Source of the DNA: Membranipora membranacea
Taxonomy: Eukaryota > Bryozoa > Gymnolaemata > Cheilostomatida > Membraniporidae
DNA length: 64,000 nt
Assembly (NCBI GenBank): GCA_914767715.1
Contig: OU612067.1
Span: forward strand, 19,907,001 to 19,971,000
Direction: 5' to 3'
Shown: one piece after another, positions 11,651 through 53,010 of the stretch
How the letters are laid out: each line of letters opens with the position of its first letter
Position numbering within the stretch: position 1 is the first letter of the stretch
Program-made: the position numbers and the translations under genes
The notes under the pieces: generated by a model
Told to the model about the DNA's origin: nothing
What the model saw: the letters and a program-made list of their open reading frames with translations, nothing else
Database searches by the model: none

Positions 11651-12777
11651 AGGACTGTGGGACTGGATTGCTGTTACTACTAGCAAGGCAAAACACTTCT
11701 GTTAGCATTATCAGTAGTGTTAATGTGTTGTGATAGCAGTGTTATCAAACTATCATTTATGTATTTAGAATGAAGATACATCTAGTAGTGATGATGACAA
11801 CGGAAACAAGGCGACAGCTTGGTTACTCTTTACTGTTCAGTGTTTATGAATTACAGATGCTCGATTCGTTTTTTTTTTCAGCTGGCTTGTACCAAGCGGC
11901 TCAAGCTAATGAAATAGAGAGCTTACTATTATATATTTGAAAACTCTGATGATGTGGCAAGAGAAGCACACTACCATCAAATACTATTCCAGGAAGACTT
12001 ATGAAAGGTGAAGGATAGTTCAAAACCTTGAAAACTCTAGAGGAGTAAATAGTTTGCTGGAGGAGATGTTCACCATTTCACACACTCCTAAGACAGGTGA
12101 CATCCAAGGCTTACTTCATTTAGACTCTCACCTCAGTACAGCTTGCCAAAAGTTAGTGCTAGCTAACATTAAGACACCCATAAACTAGCTAAACTAAGCC
12201 AAATATTACTCCTCTAGGGTAACTATAGGTTATTTCTGTAGTGTTATATCTATGTCAGCATCTATGTTTTATTTAAAGAAGAGTCTGCTTGTAAAATATG
12301 TGTAGGGTGATGTCATAGGTCTAAGCAGTTGACATCCATTACAAGAAAGCCATAACCCCCCTTCCTCCCACCGTGTTTATATATCTACTTGCTTGTAATA
12401 CGAATAACATATTCCTCCAACAGATTTGTTTTGCAAGCTTTTTAACTTAGCTGCTAGATGTGATGTGAGATAGAATCATTTTTTGTTCAAAGGTTGTTCT
12501 ACCTCCTGCTGTTAACTTGAGTTGAGATCCAGTTATGGGATTATATTTCCGCTCCTTAATCTTGAGTTTTATCATTCTTTCAGTGATACAGCGAAGGAGG
12601 AAGAACCACGCAAAAAGGCTTAAAATAACTATTCCGATCATAGATCATTGCCAAAGTCCAAGACTAAGAAGCACCAAATTTAACATGATGACCAAGTACA
12701 AAAATACTCTGCATGCATTTGTGTCAATGCATGTTTTCACATGAATTTTATATTCTTGATGTCCTTTGTTGCATGCC

Positions 12778-13262
12778 CACACGTTGACATAGGTCACATT
12801 GCAGGTATGTGTTTTACTGCTGTATATATTCATTTGATACAGGCTTGTACCAATATCTACTTTCCAATTGGTCAATGAAGAGGATTTGTACCTTGAATGT
12901 ATTTATCAATACTGGTTTTCACAGCAGGAAATACTCCTTTTTTTTGCTTTCCTTCTTGTTTACCCAGGTCATATTATTGTTGGTATTCACTTATTGTATT
13001 TTTATGTAACAATTCTATATATGTTTGTACATATATTTCACCTTCCAATTAGCCATTGACTGGATTATTACCTTGATAAAGAATGTATTATATCAATACA
13101 GGTTTTCGATGCATTTGATAGGCACATTAGTTCGTCTTTCTTTGCTTTCCTTCACGTTGACACTGGTCACATTGTGGATATATCTTTGTTTATACTGGTG
13201 TGTACTTGTATTGCACCTCTCAATAAGTCAATAAAGAGGATCTGTTTGTGCCTTGGTAGATA
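12778..13262. repeat. Tandem repeat, unit about 180-190 bp, about 2.6 copies
   Basis: Unit markers are cacgttgacat.ggtcacattg (12780, 13152; diverged at 12958), then a tgtactt/tgtacca block, then caatt.gtcaatgaagagga..tgtaccttg, then caatac.ggttttc. Several overlapping short open frames here are by-products of the array. Confidence 0.75.
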
Positions 13263-13486
13263 ATACACAACAGAATGCTCATTAAAAAACGAAATTTTGC
13301 AACTTTTTTGTCTTTTCTTAGCCTCTGTAGAAAGAATATGCACTCGGAGAGTTATGAACTTTACATAATTGGATTCGCAGCGAAATTCGGGTCTAGTTTC
13401 ACTCAATTCTAGGTGACCCAAGAGAGATAATTATTATTAAATGCAATTTTTTGATCACTCATTAGCAAGAAGTTTCTGGACTCAAC

Positions 13487-14700
13487 CTGTTTTTCGCATC
13501 TTAACAGTTTTTCACATCTTAACTGGATCCACCCTGTCCCAATATATTCCCAATTTATAATTAGACTGCTACCAGTTATTTTATAATAGGGTCTTCTTAT
13601 AAAAAGATAATGAAAATCACATACGAAATTTGTTTATCGCTGTTATTCTGGAAAGGTTGCGCAAAACCTATTTTTATGCCACAACTGTGTTTGAGGGGTG
13701 TCTACAATCTGTCTGTAAAACGTCAATAGATGGATTTAGCAGTATGATATTTTATCAAAAACCACTCAAGATATGCATGATATTGATAAAAAAAAATTAA
13801 ATGACACCAATTCATTCTATGATCTTTGCCGAAAGAAGTTAAATGGTAAAAAACGCTCTATATACCCCCCTTTTCCACGTTTCTTACTTGGATCCGCCCC
13901 CTTTTGCCCCATTTGTAAAATAGTACATATGCGCCATCAGAACGGCCATAAAAAAACTACCCCAGACAAAAGCGGTGGATGCTCATGTTTGAAGGCCGGT
14001 TTGCATTGTACGCAATTGTGTGGATACCTTCAATGCGACAATGGCAGGGACGACACTCAGCAAGATGAGTATGACCAAATTACCGATGATGAAGAACTTG
14101 ACCTTTAAACTAGTATGAATTTGCATCCTTTCTTTGTTTTGTTTTAGCAGTGATACTTATGTGCTCTTTAAAATAGCTATTAAATTCAAAATACATAATC
14201 AGATTACACGCTTTACCAGAATAAAACTTCATAAACGTTTACCTGTTTTTCACATCCCAACTGGATCCACCCCTTTCTCATATATTCTCAATTTATTATT
14301 ACACAACCAGATACTTTATGATGGGGTCTTTTTATAAACAATCATGAAAAATGACATGAGAAGTACATTTATCAATGTTATTCTTGCACGCTTGCACAAA
14401 ATCTATTATTATGCCGCAACTGTGTTCGAGGGGTGACTACAATTTGTCTGTAAAATGTCAATCATTGGGTTTAGCTGTATGATATTTTCCCAAAAACTAC
14501 TCAAGATATGCATGATATTGATAAAAAAAATTCAATGACACTGCTTCATTCTATGAACTTTGCCAAGAGAAGTTAAATTGCAAAAAACGCCCTTTTAACC
14601 CCCTTTTCCGTGTTTCTTACTTGGATTCGCCCCTTTTTGCCCCATTTGTGAAATGGTACATATGCGTCATCAGAACGGCCATAAAAAACTACACCAGATA
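13487..14700. repeat. Tandem duplication of a roughly 470-bp block
   Basis: Copy 1 is at 13487-13968 and copy 2 at 14238-14700, about 750 bp apart. Both contain cacatc..aactggatccaccc, actcaagatatgcatgat, gccccatttgt.aaa and catcagaacggccataaa. Copy 2 has one A fewer in the A-run and an early stop (ccttttaacccc). Confidence 0.82.
13773..14108 (+). pseudogene. Short open frame with CXC-like cysteine motif (transposon-linked remnant?)
   Basis: 111 codons from an ATG at 13773. The product has a basic N-terminal half, a CPIC pair (residues 45-48) followed by His-rich HMRHQNGH, and then a cysteine cluster at residues 70-88 with spacing C-x-C-x6-C-x3-C-x4-C (GCSCLKAGLHC core). It ends in an acidic tail (DDEELDL). 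The spacing resembles the CXC half-motif of tesmin/TSO1-like proteins, a motif also found at the ends of invertebrate transposon-related proteins (family knowledge, not proven here). Its first two thirds are duplicated as a frameshifted copy at 14238-14700, supporting a decayed mobile-element origin. It may also be a 3' exon of an unseen gene. Confidence 0.35.
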
Positions 14701-17395
14701 CAGTCTTCAATTTTCTCTGTTCAAGACACTTACGCAGATGTTATTTTTAGAGCCTTTTATGTATAGCCGCTGCTGGCCTATAGGCAATTTGCTGAATGAG
14801 ATTTGATGGGAAAATGTGTATATAGATGTTTTCAATCATAGTACCTTAAGTTTGACTCCCTGTATTACATGGTGTGTTGATGAATCTTATTTATATATAT
14901 ATTCATTCCACAATTAGCCAGAAATCCCAAAAAAATAAGTATAATTCATACAAAGCATAAATATAGGAGTTGCTGTTCCTTTTGTTGTGATAGGACAACT
15001 TCAGTATGGAATTAGGTTTTCCAAACCTTCTGGCTTAGGTGTAACAAATCTGACTAAAAGCTACAAATTTATGTCTTTTGGTTGTAATAAAAGCGATTGA
15101 AATTCCATCATTCCTCTTTTCAGACCTACTCAAAAGGGCGCAGGTTGATCAAGTAGTAAAACTTCCACTTCCTCCTTGGTTAATCCTTGAAAATGAATAT
15201 CACATATATTTAAATTAATCTAAAAACAAATAAAGTCAGATGGTCAGGTGGTCATATCACATGCCACATCCCGAAGCATTGGCGGTGTGAATTGGTTGCA
15301 GGTAGGGCAGAGCTCTCCTGGGGCAAACTAAATCCGTGCTGAAGGGCCGGCGCAAATAAACAATCCTTGTTAACAAGCATGAAGTTGGATCAGTAGAACA
15401 AAAACGTACACACATGTTTGATTATGAATTTCCTTGTCCATTTAGGGATTTCAGGTACATTGCATTTAGGGGCTAGGGTAAGTTTTGGTGTAATTACTGT
15501 CTGTGATAAATTATTATGTAATATCAGTTGATGGATTAGCAGACGGTCAGAACTAAGCCAGTTGATAGTAATCTAAGGCCTGTGCTAATTTATAAAAAAT
15601 GAGCTTGCGAAAATAACATTGCCAGTGTGACACAGTGTTTCGTCATGGCCAATTCTTAGATCGTAAGGTGCCAGCAACGTATCTTTTTTGTTACAACTGA
15701 GCATTCCTTACTGCACCGCTTTCTGATTCCGAAAAAATTAAAATTGTGGTAGATACTTGCTGCTATGGATAGCTTTTGACAGCAAGAACAGTTTTTCTAC
15801 CTGAATTTGCTATCTTGGTTCAAGGAAAATGGCCAAAAGGAAAATGATAATCACAATAGAAATAAAAGTGGAAAATGTTGTAGCGATCTAATAATTTTGA
15901 CCTTGACAATAAGAAGACAATCTATCTTTTAGTACGTTTGATGCAAAATCACACTGAAGCATTAGCAGTAATTGTGTCTATCGATCTGTCTAGCTTTATC
16001 TGAATCTGCGTCCACTATTCCCTCTGTTTTCAAAAAAAAGGTTGGTTGCCCCTCACATGATTAATTTCCCATCCAATTCACATCCAAATTGAAAATAAAT
16101 CACATCCTCTACCTACCAGATTTATGTTTGGCAAAACTACAACCCTGAACTCCTTCTCTCTGATTCCATTAAGATATATCCTCTGAAACTGGTGTGGTTT
16201 GAAATCCCAGCCAAACTCCAAATCTAAATCCTGTTTATTTTGAAAAATCTCATAGAAAATTAAAAACAAATTCATTCTTGTACTGCACGATGAGTTTGTC
16301 TATTAGTATTTTTCCTAGCGGACTTACTATTTTATTTTGATATGTGGAGTTCAGTGGATGGTCATGAGCCATTTTAAATGACGTCATCTTTGCAATAAGT
16401 GTGAAGCAACATCGTGACTGTGTACGGGACAGTCTGTCATGTAAAGATCTAATACTTGTGGTTTTGGCGTAACGCAGAGTTGTCCGCTCAATTGAAAATA
16501 TTGATGCGGAAAAAACATCTTTACTTATTGCCACCATGATCTTGTCATATTTATCGATCGAGTAATACTAATTTCTTGAGCAGCAGCGATGTAAGAAGGG
16601 GAGGAGTAGGGCAGGAGATTCCTCTCTGTCTTGGCTTTCTCTTCAAAGTAATAATAAGGAGATAAAGTGTCCAATGAGTCCTTTGTGTCTTGGGGGTGAA
16701 AGAATAAACCAAGAAGGTTTCTCCTAAGAAAAACTCACTTTTTATGGATCACTGTTGGATTGTGATTAGATTTTTCATCAATTGCTTATAAATTGCACCC
16801 CTAACCATCCTTGTAGGGTATTGATCCATCAATCAGGCTGTAACTAAGATATCCAAAGTAATGATATATGTGTTGGTTCTAACCTTCCAGAAAAACCAAC
16901 TTTAGGTTAGAAACAAAACTAGCTGGAAGCTCGACAGTCCGTTGTGCAATGTGATCTTACAAAAGCTGCTGAAATTTGGCAACTGAAACGAAAACAAGCT
17001 CCCCGATGAGTAATAGGGCCTAACTGGATTTCCAGATTTTCTGGTTGCGCTGTAACAAATTGTTTACACAAAAGGAATTAATTGAACGATTTGACATGTC
17101 AGTTATTTTTTGTGAGGCAACAGTCCACAGAAACATTATTTGTTTTTTCTTAGCCATCTTTCATCATACTGTTTTATAAAGAATATTATATGGTACTAAA
17201 CATTATTGTTACATTACACCAATGGTTATCACCGTATGACATCATGGTTGAGCAGGATTGGTAGAAAAATAGCAAAATAGTGGAGGCAAAAGCAACGCGC
17301 ATCTCAAGCGTTTGCTAGACACTTATATTGAGCAACTAATGTCTTTGATAGTCAGGACTGGATTGGTGGCTGAACGAAATCAACCCACCGCATCC
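14701..17395. other. Intergenic, no gene recognised
   Basis: No recognisable domain. A 95-codon minus-strand frame with an ATG (16250-16537) exists but shows no known motif and no supporting splice structure. Confidence 0.45.
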
Positions 17396-17398
17396 TTC

Positions 17399-17440
17399 AA
17401 GTTGTTGGACAGGAACCATCAGGTTCCTGTCCAACAACTT
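17399..17440. repeat. Perfect hairpin, 19-bp arms, 4-nt loop
   Basis: The left arm is aagttgttggacaggaacc (17399-17417), the loop is atca, and the right arm (17422-17440) is its exact reverse complement. Confidence 0.85.
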
Positions 17441-17966
17441 AAATGATAATTTTCTATTGTAATATTTATATACAATTTGACACAAAAGGCCGATTATTAG
17501 GTTGACATAAGCGCCAGTTAGTACTTGCCTGCTAGGCCAGCGATTTCTGTTTCCAGTACAATAACTATGACTCAACTTTTTCTAGGAAATTAAATCAGCA
17601 GTGTGTTTTACAGAAAAATTATTATATTTCTGTATTCTTTTGGTTTGACTTTGAGTAAATATATTGTGTATTAAACAATGGCAGAATACAGATCAGAAGT
17701 AAAGTGTAATAAAAACATGAGTCTGTTACACCTGTTATGATGACTGGGTCTCAGCTGGCTACCACTTGAGTGGCATAAAGAGCTCTGATCCATAAATCAA
17801 ATGGAGTTCTAGTGCTAGTGAGAAGTAGATCATAGATCATATTTCTCTGTCAGTCATTTAGAAGGCAGAACATTTCTACTGCTTGCCAAAGGGATTTGTC
17901 TCACTGACCATGACTGAACAGAGTCTGGCCAAGCCCATCCGTCCAAAGCAGAGGTGTGTGGTAGAC

Positions 17967-18135
17967 GGGATTCCTGTCCGTCCGGACGTGTCCGTCCATC
18001 TCTATTGACAAAATTATTTTGATGGCCAACAGAAAGTTTCCGGACGGATAGTTTTCCCCGGACAGGCTCGGACGACAAACAAATTTCTTTGATGGGGGCA
18101 GAAAAATTCTGGAGGGCAAGGGCGGACGGACAATC
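17967..18135. repeat. GC-rich foldback block rich in CCGTCCGGAC
   Basis: Repeats of gtccgtccggac / ggacggacaa in opposing orientation flank an AT-rich centre. The block is much more CpG-rich than its surroundings and drives an arginine/proline-rich spurious frame on the minus strand. Confidence 0.5.
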
Positions 18136-20587
18136 GCAAGCTTCTACTGACTGGCACTTAGTGAATTTACATTGTTGTAAGCATGGCGCCTAGTTGACAT
18201 TAGTAACATATCAATATTTGTTGCATAACAACTTTGTTGCATAGCCAGTCAACTAGTATATGTGTGGTTGATTCGAAAACATGTATCATCAATTCACATT
18301 CAAGTTACTGTTCAGTTTTGCACAGTTTTCAGAATCTTATGAATCCATACCGCTGCAAGATTTGATATTGTAACTTAGGAGCGAATTTCAGTGCATTTTA
18401 TAATGTCAGTCATCACCATAGAGCATTCCAAGTAAATTGAAACCTTGGACTTTACTAAGATCGAACATCTCCACCTGGTGTTGAAGATTTTCACCGCACA
18501 TGCAGTCTTTTGATTGAATTTGAAAACATATTGAACTGTATGGATTGTATTTCATTATCAGCTGTCAAAACAATCAACTTATTTGATGAAATATGATGAA
18601 ACACGATGAGGTGGGTGATCGTTTTTTGGGGAATTAAGCTTGGAAGATTTATGTCAACTGAATGACAGAAATGTGAGTTTTCTCAAAGCAAATTCTCCTA
18701 ATAGCATCTGTAAACATATTTTTGCAAAAGGGTTACAGTGGTAGGATTTGTCACTGGTTACACCTTGATCATTCGTTTGATTGTGAATTCAAAGGCAGGG
18801 CTACTGTTATAACGTCATTGAACATAGGAAATGTAGATTTTAGAGTTGCTTGCTTCTTGCTTCTTGCTTCAGGCACATAATATTGAATTAAGACTCTTTC
18901 AAGAAATTTGAAGTACAGTTACTGCGCAGACCAAGAAACACTGGCAGTAGTGAGCAATGAGAGGAAGTTCATTGCTGGCAGCATCATTACAAAATTACAA
19001 TAGCTAATCCTTTGAGCCATAAACAATTGAGAGAACTACAGGTGCCACTTAAACGTCTAACATGAAAACAAATCTGTGACTTCTGCAGTAACTCAGAGTA
19101 AGGCTATTCAGAGAATATCATTGTTAGCGGCATATTTTTTTGAAAGTCTCCAAACATTAGCCATAGATCGCTTAACTCATATGGTAATTCACAGCAATAT
19201 ATTTCGATGAACAATCTGAGATTAATAATCTTCCAACCTTACACGATGAAACAAAGCAAAACAAAAATGCAATAAAGAACAGTAGGGGGGGGGGGGGAGG
19301 GAGGGTCGAGTATTTTCTTCAATTATTGCATTATTGCTCAAGTTATTCCCGTGACCTGTTACTACTGGGTATTCCAGGTTTGAACCCGAGTATTGCACTC
19401 AAAGACTTTAATAAAATGATACCAAAGTGCTCTGTTGTAATGGACATATCTAAAATACAAGACTGATTGCTGCAGAGAGAGCATTGGACATAGTGTGAGT
19501 TAAAAAAGCAACTGAATTTCCAACATGCTATATATACGGACAGGCCTGGAAATCTAATATAAATGGATGTTGGACAAACAGGTAGGGACAATGAACAAAT
19601 CTTGACTTCTGGTGACTGCTGAGATGGCTTGTTTGGCTGTAAAAGTAACAACGAGCCCAATTTGATGTAATCAGCCACTTGTACACTTGTGTTCAGGAAA
19701 AATTAAATCAAAACAACCCACTACTACTGAAAACAACACAAAGCTCCATTTCCCAAGCTGTTTTATTACAATGTGGGTTGGATGTGAATATTTTTAATAT
19801 ATTTGACTCAACCACTTTCAAACAAAAAAATTTGATTGTAAAACTTGAATGGCTTAGCTTGTAATCAAGGCTATACAGGGAAAACTGTGTGGTGAAATAC
19901 TGACATTTATTCATGCTCTTTATTTATTACTCTCACCTTGGCAAGCTGAGATATAGCTAACATTTGGTCACCCCTTACTAGCTGAACTTAAATCTAGCTA
20001 ATATTTCCTCTGCAAGGGAATTTTGAATTCTAGTTAGATTTTGTTATCAAAAACGAAATTTCGTTCCTTCGCTAACAAGATGCTGTATTCGGTATCCAGA
20101 TCTGCATATGCACGCCGGCATGCATTGAAATATAAATTGAGACATGTCTTGCTTTATTTATTTGGAGCCTAGCCTTGTCTTGTCTTGTCGCCACTTTTTC
20201 CTGCTGTGGGTGACATGGCCATTTTATCCACGTTCTACGATACATTGACCTATGGGTGATTGACCTCGATAGTGAAAATAAACTATCACAGTCAAGTCAC
20301 ACTTTAATACAGTCAATGACTTTAATACAGTCAATGTATTTATAATCTTTGATACAGTTGTTGTTGACTGGTTGGCTATAAGTACATATACGATAGCTGG
20401 GTGCGGTTTCTAACGCACTCATCATTAAAGGGTGTGGGTAACCGCGAAGGAAATGCCATGCTTAAATAACTTTGCTACGGCTGTAGAAGATGCTTAAATT
20501 CTGTGGTAGAGTTGTGTTTCTAGTCCTTTTCTAGTCCTTATCTACCAAAGAGGAGTAAAGTAATTGCAGATAAACAAGTTTGCCGAC
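18136..20587. other. Intergenic, no gene recognised
   Basis: A 13-base G run followed by purine-rich sequence lies at 19285-19297. Otherwise no structure was recognised. Confidence 0.5.
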
Positions 20588-20975
20588 TTCACATGCCTTA
20601 AAAAGTGCAATTTAGTCCTAGCTAACATTTATTCACCTTCTTCACTTTAAAAGCTCAAACCTCAGCTTGCTCAAATTAGTGCTAGTTAACGATCAGTCGC
20701 CCGCAAACTAGCTTTACTAAACTCTAGGTGTACATTTAGGTCTCTAAAACTATTGGGAAATTATGGGATGAGATCCAACACATTGGCTAAAGTTCACCGC
20801 TTTGCACGTGCCTTAAATAGTGAAATCTATTCCTAGCTAACATTTACTCAATTTTTTACTTTGTTAGCTCAAACCTCAGCTAGCTAAAATTAGTGCTTGT
20901 TAACTATGATTCGCCCACAAACTAGCGAAACCAAAATCTAGCACTATATTTAGGTCTATATATATAATATCGGGA
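20588..20975. repeat. Direct repeat of a dispersed 'agctagctaa' family, two copies
   Basis: Copy 1 (20588-20741) and copy 2 (20800-20975) share gccttaaa.agtg, cctagctaacattta, agctcaaacctcagct, aaattagtgct.gttaac, cgccc.caaactagc and atttaggtct in the same order. Diverged fragments of the same phrases occur at about 6480-6545, 12128-12200, 19930-20040 and 53400-53480, and on the minus strand at 28246-28330. Confidence 0.75.
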
Positions 20976-21394
20976 TATCATGGTATGCTAAAATATAGTG
21001 ACCATCATGACTCAACTGATTAGGTCGTGAACTCACTGCATATGTAAATATTTGTCATATTTATTGGATGGCTTTCACCCATGAGTAATTCATTATCAGG
21101 GAATGTAGCTATTCATCATCTGAGTGCAATGCTAAAAGGCTAGAAGTAGCGCCTAAGTGCAGTTAGTTAATTGATTATGGGTGATTGATAGCTATTCTTT
21201 CTTGATTTTCCAATCATTAGATCTAATGACACATATAGAGATGCAAGCTTGCAGTCAACCACTCAGAGGCCTGCACACATTATAGGTGGATGTCATTGGA
21301 TAAACAAACATTTGTACTATACTCTCGATCGCAACCAGGAACCTGGCAGCAGACTAGCATCTAGGCTAAGGATCCCATGGAGGCTCATGACGCA

Positions 21395-21400
21395 TATATA
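21395..21400 (+). promoter_or_regulatory. Possible TATA box of the ADAM gene
   Basis: tatata lies 94 bp before the ATG. It would place transcription start near 21425-21430. AT-rich background makes chance occurrence likely. Confidence 0.3.
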
Positions 21401-21493
21401 GCTTAGCAAGCAGACAACACACCAGTGTCGTCGAGTGAGACAGAGAGCAAACTTGACGCTATCTCTACTAACTAACAGTGCCCATACGAGGAG

Positions 21494-50114
<28,621 letters not shown>

Positions 50115-50576
50115 TTATCCCTCACGATTATTACTGACAGTGTATTTTGGATGAGAATGGTTAGAAAAAGTGTTGAGGGCCAAAATACTTGCTATGATTT
50201 AAAATATGTGTTATATTTCTGCATGAATACTTCTACATTACAAAACTATTCGGTACACAAGCTATTGAACATTACATTGAATTTGTTGACCACTGGATTT
50301 CAGATTTAAGTTGTATTTTTCCATGCATGTTTTCCGATATGATGACGTCGCTGTTTATTATTCAAAGCCCAGAATTTGATGACAATTCAGTTCACTTCAT
50401 TTCTGAACCAACGGCTAAGTGTGTCGTAATGGTAGTTTGCAGTTTATATAATGCTGCTTATGTTTCTTTCAGTCACTGCTAGGCTTGGTTGTGTATTTTC
50501 ATGGATGCAACAAAATTTTTTTTTAATACCAGTCGGTTGTGATTTACAATTAGCAGCTTGTTTTCCATTGTTAAAC

Positions 50577-50606
50577 CAAGGAGCTAGATACAACTCTAAC
50601 TCCTTG
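50577..50606. repeat. Hairpin of the 'aaggagtt' family in the ADAM 3' UTR region
   Basis: caaggagctaga, spacer, tctaactccttg; one mismatch. It lies between the stop codon and the candidate poly(A) signals. Confidence 0.7.
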
Positions 50607-50740
50607 CTTAAACTACCCTTAGGTGAAATCTTCCTAAATCCATATATTCAGAATTAAATGATGGTTGTGAGTTCTACTCGATCAAAATGTTATTTACAAT
50701 TATATTATTTTATTTATTCTGTGACTTACCCTATATTCAA

Positions 50741-50746
50741 AATAAA
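50741..50746 (+). terminator. Candidate poly(A) signal of the ADAM gene
   Basis: AATAAA 627 bp after the stop. Further AATAAA copies lie at 50800-50805 and 51005-51010. Which is used cannot be told from sequence. Confidence 0.4.
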
Positions 50747-51449
50747 ATATTGAAATACATGAATTTCTTTATAAAGTTAAATTTGTGCTATATGAAAAGA
50801 ATAAAATGGATTCATCTTAGAAATTTCAAATTGTTGGTATATCTTGACTCTGTACACATGTTTTACTGAGTTGAAGAGTCTAAAAGTCTTCATTTAAAAT
50901 CACACTTTGGGGTATATATATTGAAAATTTTTCTGTTTAAGTTATCAATTTTCTACTCACACTAGCAATACAGTACACATGTTATCGCACCACACAGCTA
51001 GAAAAATAAAGGGACGCCAAAGTTTCACAGACTGTCATGCTCAAAGGACTTACTACGTTGCATAAATTTGGAAATATGTCCGAAACCTTGAGTTTTTCAT
51101 TTAAATTCAGAATATTTGAGTTGGAAAAACTCCTTATAAACAGCCTGAGTGGCCAAGCAAGCGGTAAGATCCAATATATTCTATTTGAGAGATTTGAAAT
51201 CGAGTCCTGGCCGGGGGTGTCTTTTGTGAACTTTCAGCTCAATTACAGACCATCGAAACATAATCATGTTTCGTGGTTGAACAAGAGATGACAACTCAGC
51301 TTGATGCTGACCAAGTCCAAAACGCGCATGGAAAAATACTATATCTATACGGAACCACCGAGGTATATATAATTCCATATCAGTGATCGAAATCTTAAAA
51401 ATGAAACACCAGAATTAAAAATAAATTACCACCCCATTAATAAAATCTG

Positions 51450-52056
51450 TTTTTATTGCTTCACTACATGTAAGCCTTATCACGCAATCACTTGCATGTT
51501 TTGGTAGCCTTGTGTGAAGCAGTAATTCATTTAGGGGAGGATGGTGCATTTGACTTCTTTCTGGGATCTAAGGCTGGCCTCAGAGCTAGGCTTTGAGGGA
51601 GTTGGGATTCAGAGAGGTCATTGCCGTTAACCTAGGTTCACACCAATACTTAAACTATCTTGGTCGGGGCCCTTAGGTGGACCCACTATTATCCTCCTTC
51701 TGCTTCCATCCTGCTTGGGCCCAGCAGATTGTTTTAAAAGATAAGATGGTAATGAAACCCTACTTTTATTGCTTCATTACATGAAAACCCTATCACGCAA
51801 TCGTTGCTTTTTTTTATGTAGCCTTGTGTCCAAGCTTTTTAAATGTAGCAATAAGACTAAGCTTCTTTAAGGAGAGGATGGTGCAGCGGGCTCGACTTCT
51901 GTCTGTGATCTAAGGCTGGGAGGGGGATTATTCTGATCTAGAATGAGAGAGGTTATTGCCCATAACCTAGGTTCACATCGACGCTCAAACTGTATTGTTT
52001 GGGGCCCTTAGGTGGGCCCACTATTATCCTCCTTCCGTTTCAATCCTACTGGGGCC
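51450..52056. repeat. Direct duplication, unit about 312 bp
   Basis: Copies 51450-51722 and 51762-52056 share ttttattgcttca.tacatg, tatcacgcaatc, gatctaaggctgg, taacctaggttcaca and gcccttaggtgg.cccact in order. The left half is more diverged than the right. Confidence 0.8.
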
Positions 52057-52573
52057 GAGATTTGAAAATAAAGATATGAAATTGCATGTTGGGTTCTTCT
52101 CTCACCTATCTTCATAAAGCTGTCAGGAAAAATGTGTGACATTGATGAAGAGGGAAGATAAAGATTTCCATGTCAGCATCGGGAGTGCTACATATGACTA
52201 TCACTTTCTAATCTGAGTCGGGGTTTCAGTTCTAAAAATCGAAGATATCTGGGTAACCATGAGTTTTTATTGGCTTTGGCTTTTGCTTTGCCAACTACTA
52301 TTTTTTTTCCATGTGTTTATTGCTTACTATAAAAACTAGAATAAGTAAAACGGTATCAAAGGTATATAAAAAGTTGAAAAGCAATCCGACAGTCAGATAG
52401 CACAAAGCTAGAGCAGAGACTGCCCAACTAGAACACTAAACGACACAATCGCCAGCCGGAAAGACAGAGCGAAACATCCGCAACCTGCACACAATCAAAC
52501 CCCTCCTACAATGGTATGTACGTGGATACATCCAGAATATAATTATGTTTTTTTCTTTTCCAATCGCATCTGG

Positions 52574-52611
52574 TTGAACCAAAGAGTTAGAGACCTAACT
52601 CCTTGGTTGAA
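52574..52611. repeat. Hairpin of the 'aaggagtt' family
   Basis: Left ttgaaccaaagagttag, spacer agac, right ctaactccttggttgaa; two mismatches. Confidence 0.72.
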
Positions 52612-53010
52612 CAAAGCTTCGTTAAATACAGCTTTCAGGGACGCTGTGTTACACATAGTACAAGTTATCTTTGATTTATTTTAAAGTAATCTTTTTGGTC
52701 TGCTAATGCTGTTATCTTCCCCTATATTTGGTAAGGTTGGCTTGTGACAATAAGATTTTTTCCCTTCATGTGTTCCATGCAAGGCTATATATTTGAAAGA
52801 ATATTTGCAGAACTATCGAGAAAGAAAAAGTTTTCAGAATTTACCAGCCACTGGCAAAAGTTTTCTATTGCCTCAAGTGCTCAATAGATGTATTGCATTT
52901 GCCTGGAATACAAAAACCCTCGAGGAGTGCAGTAGTCAACGGAGAAAACTGCGCCTAGTCTGCTCGGCTCGTGTGTAAACAGTGAAGACGACTCACCGTT
53001 CTTGCCTCAC

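Noticed and set aside
11439..11705. 88-codon plus-strand frame
   Set aside because: Its centre is the two arms of a near-perfect hairpin; no domain or splice support.
16250..16537. 95-codon minus-strand frame starting with ATG
   Set aside because: No known motif, no signal peptide, no supporting splice sites; left unannotated as a gene.
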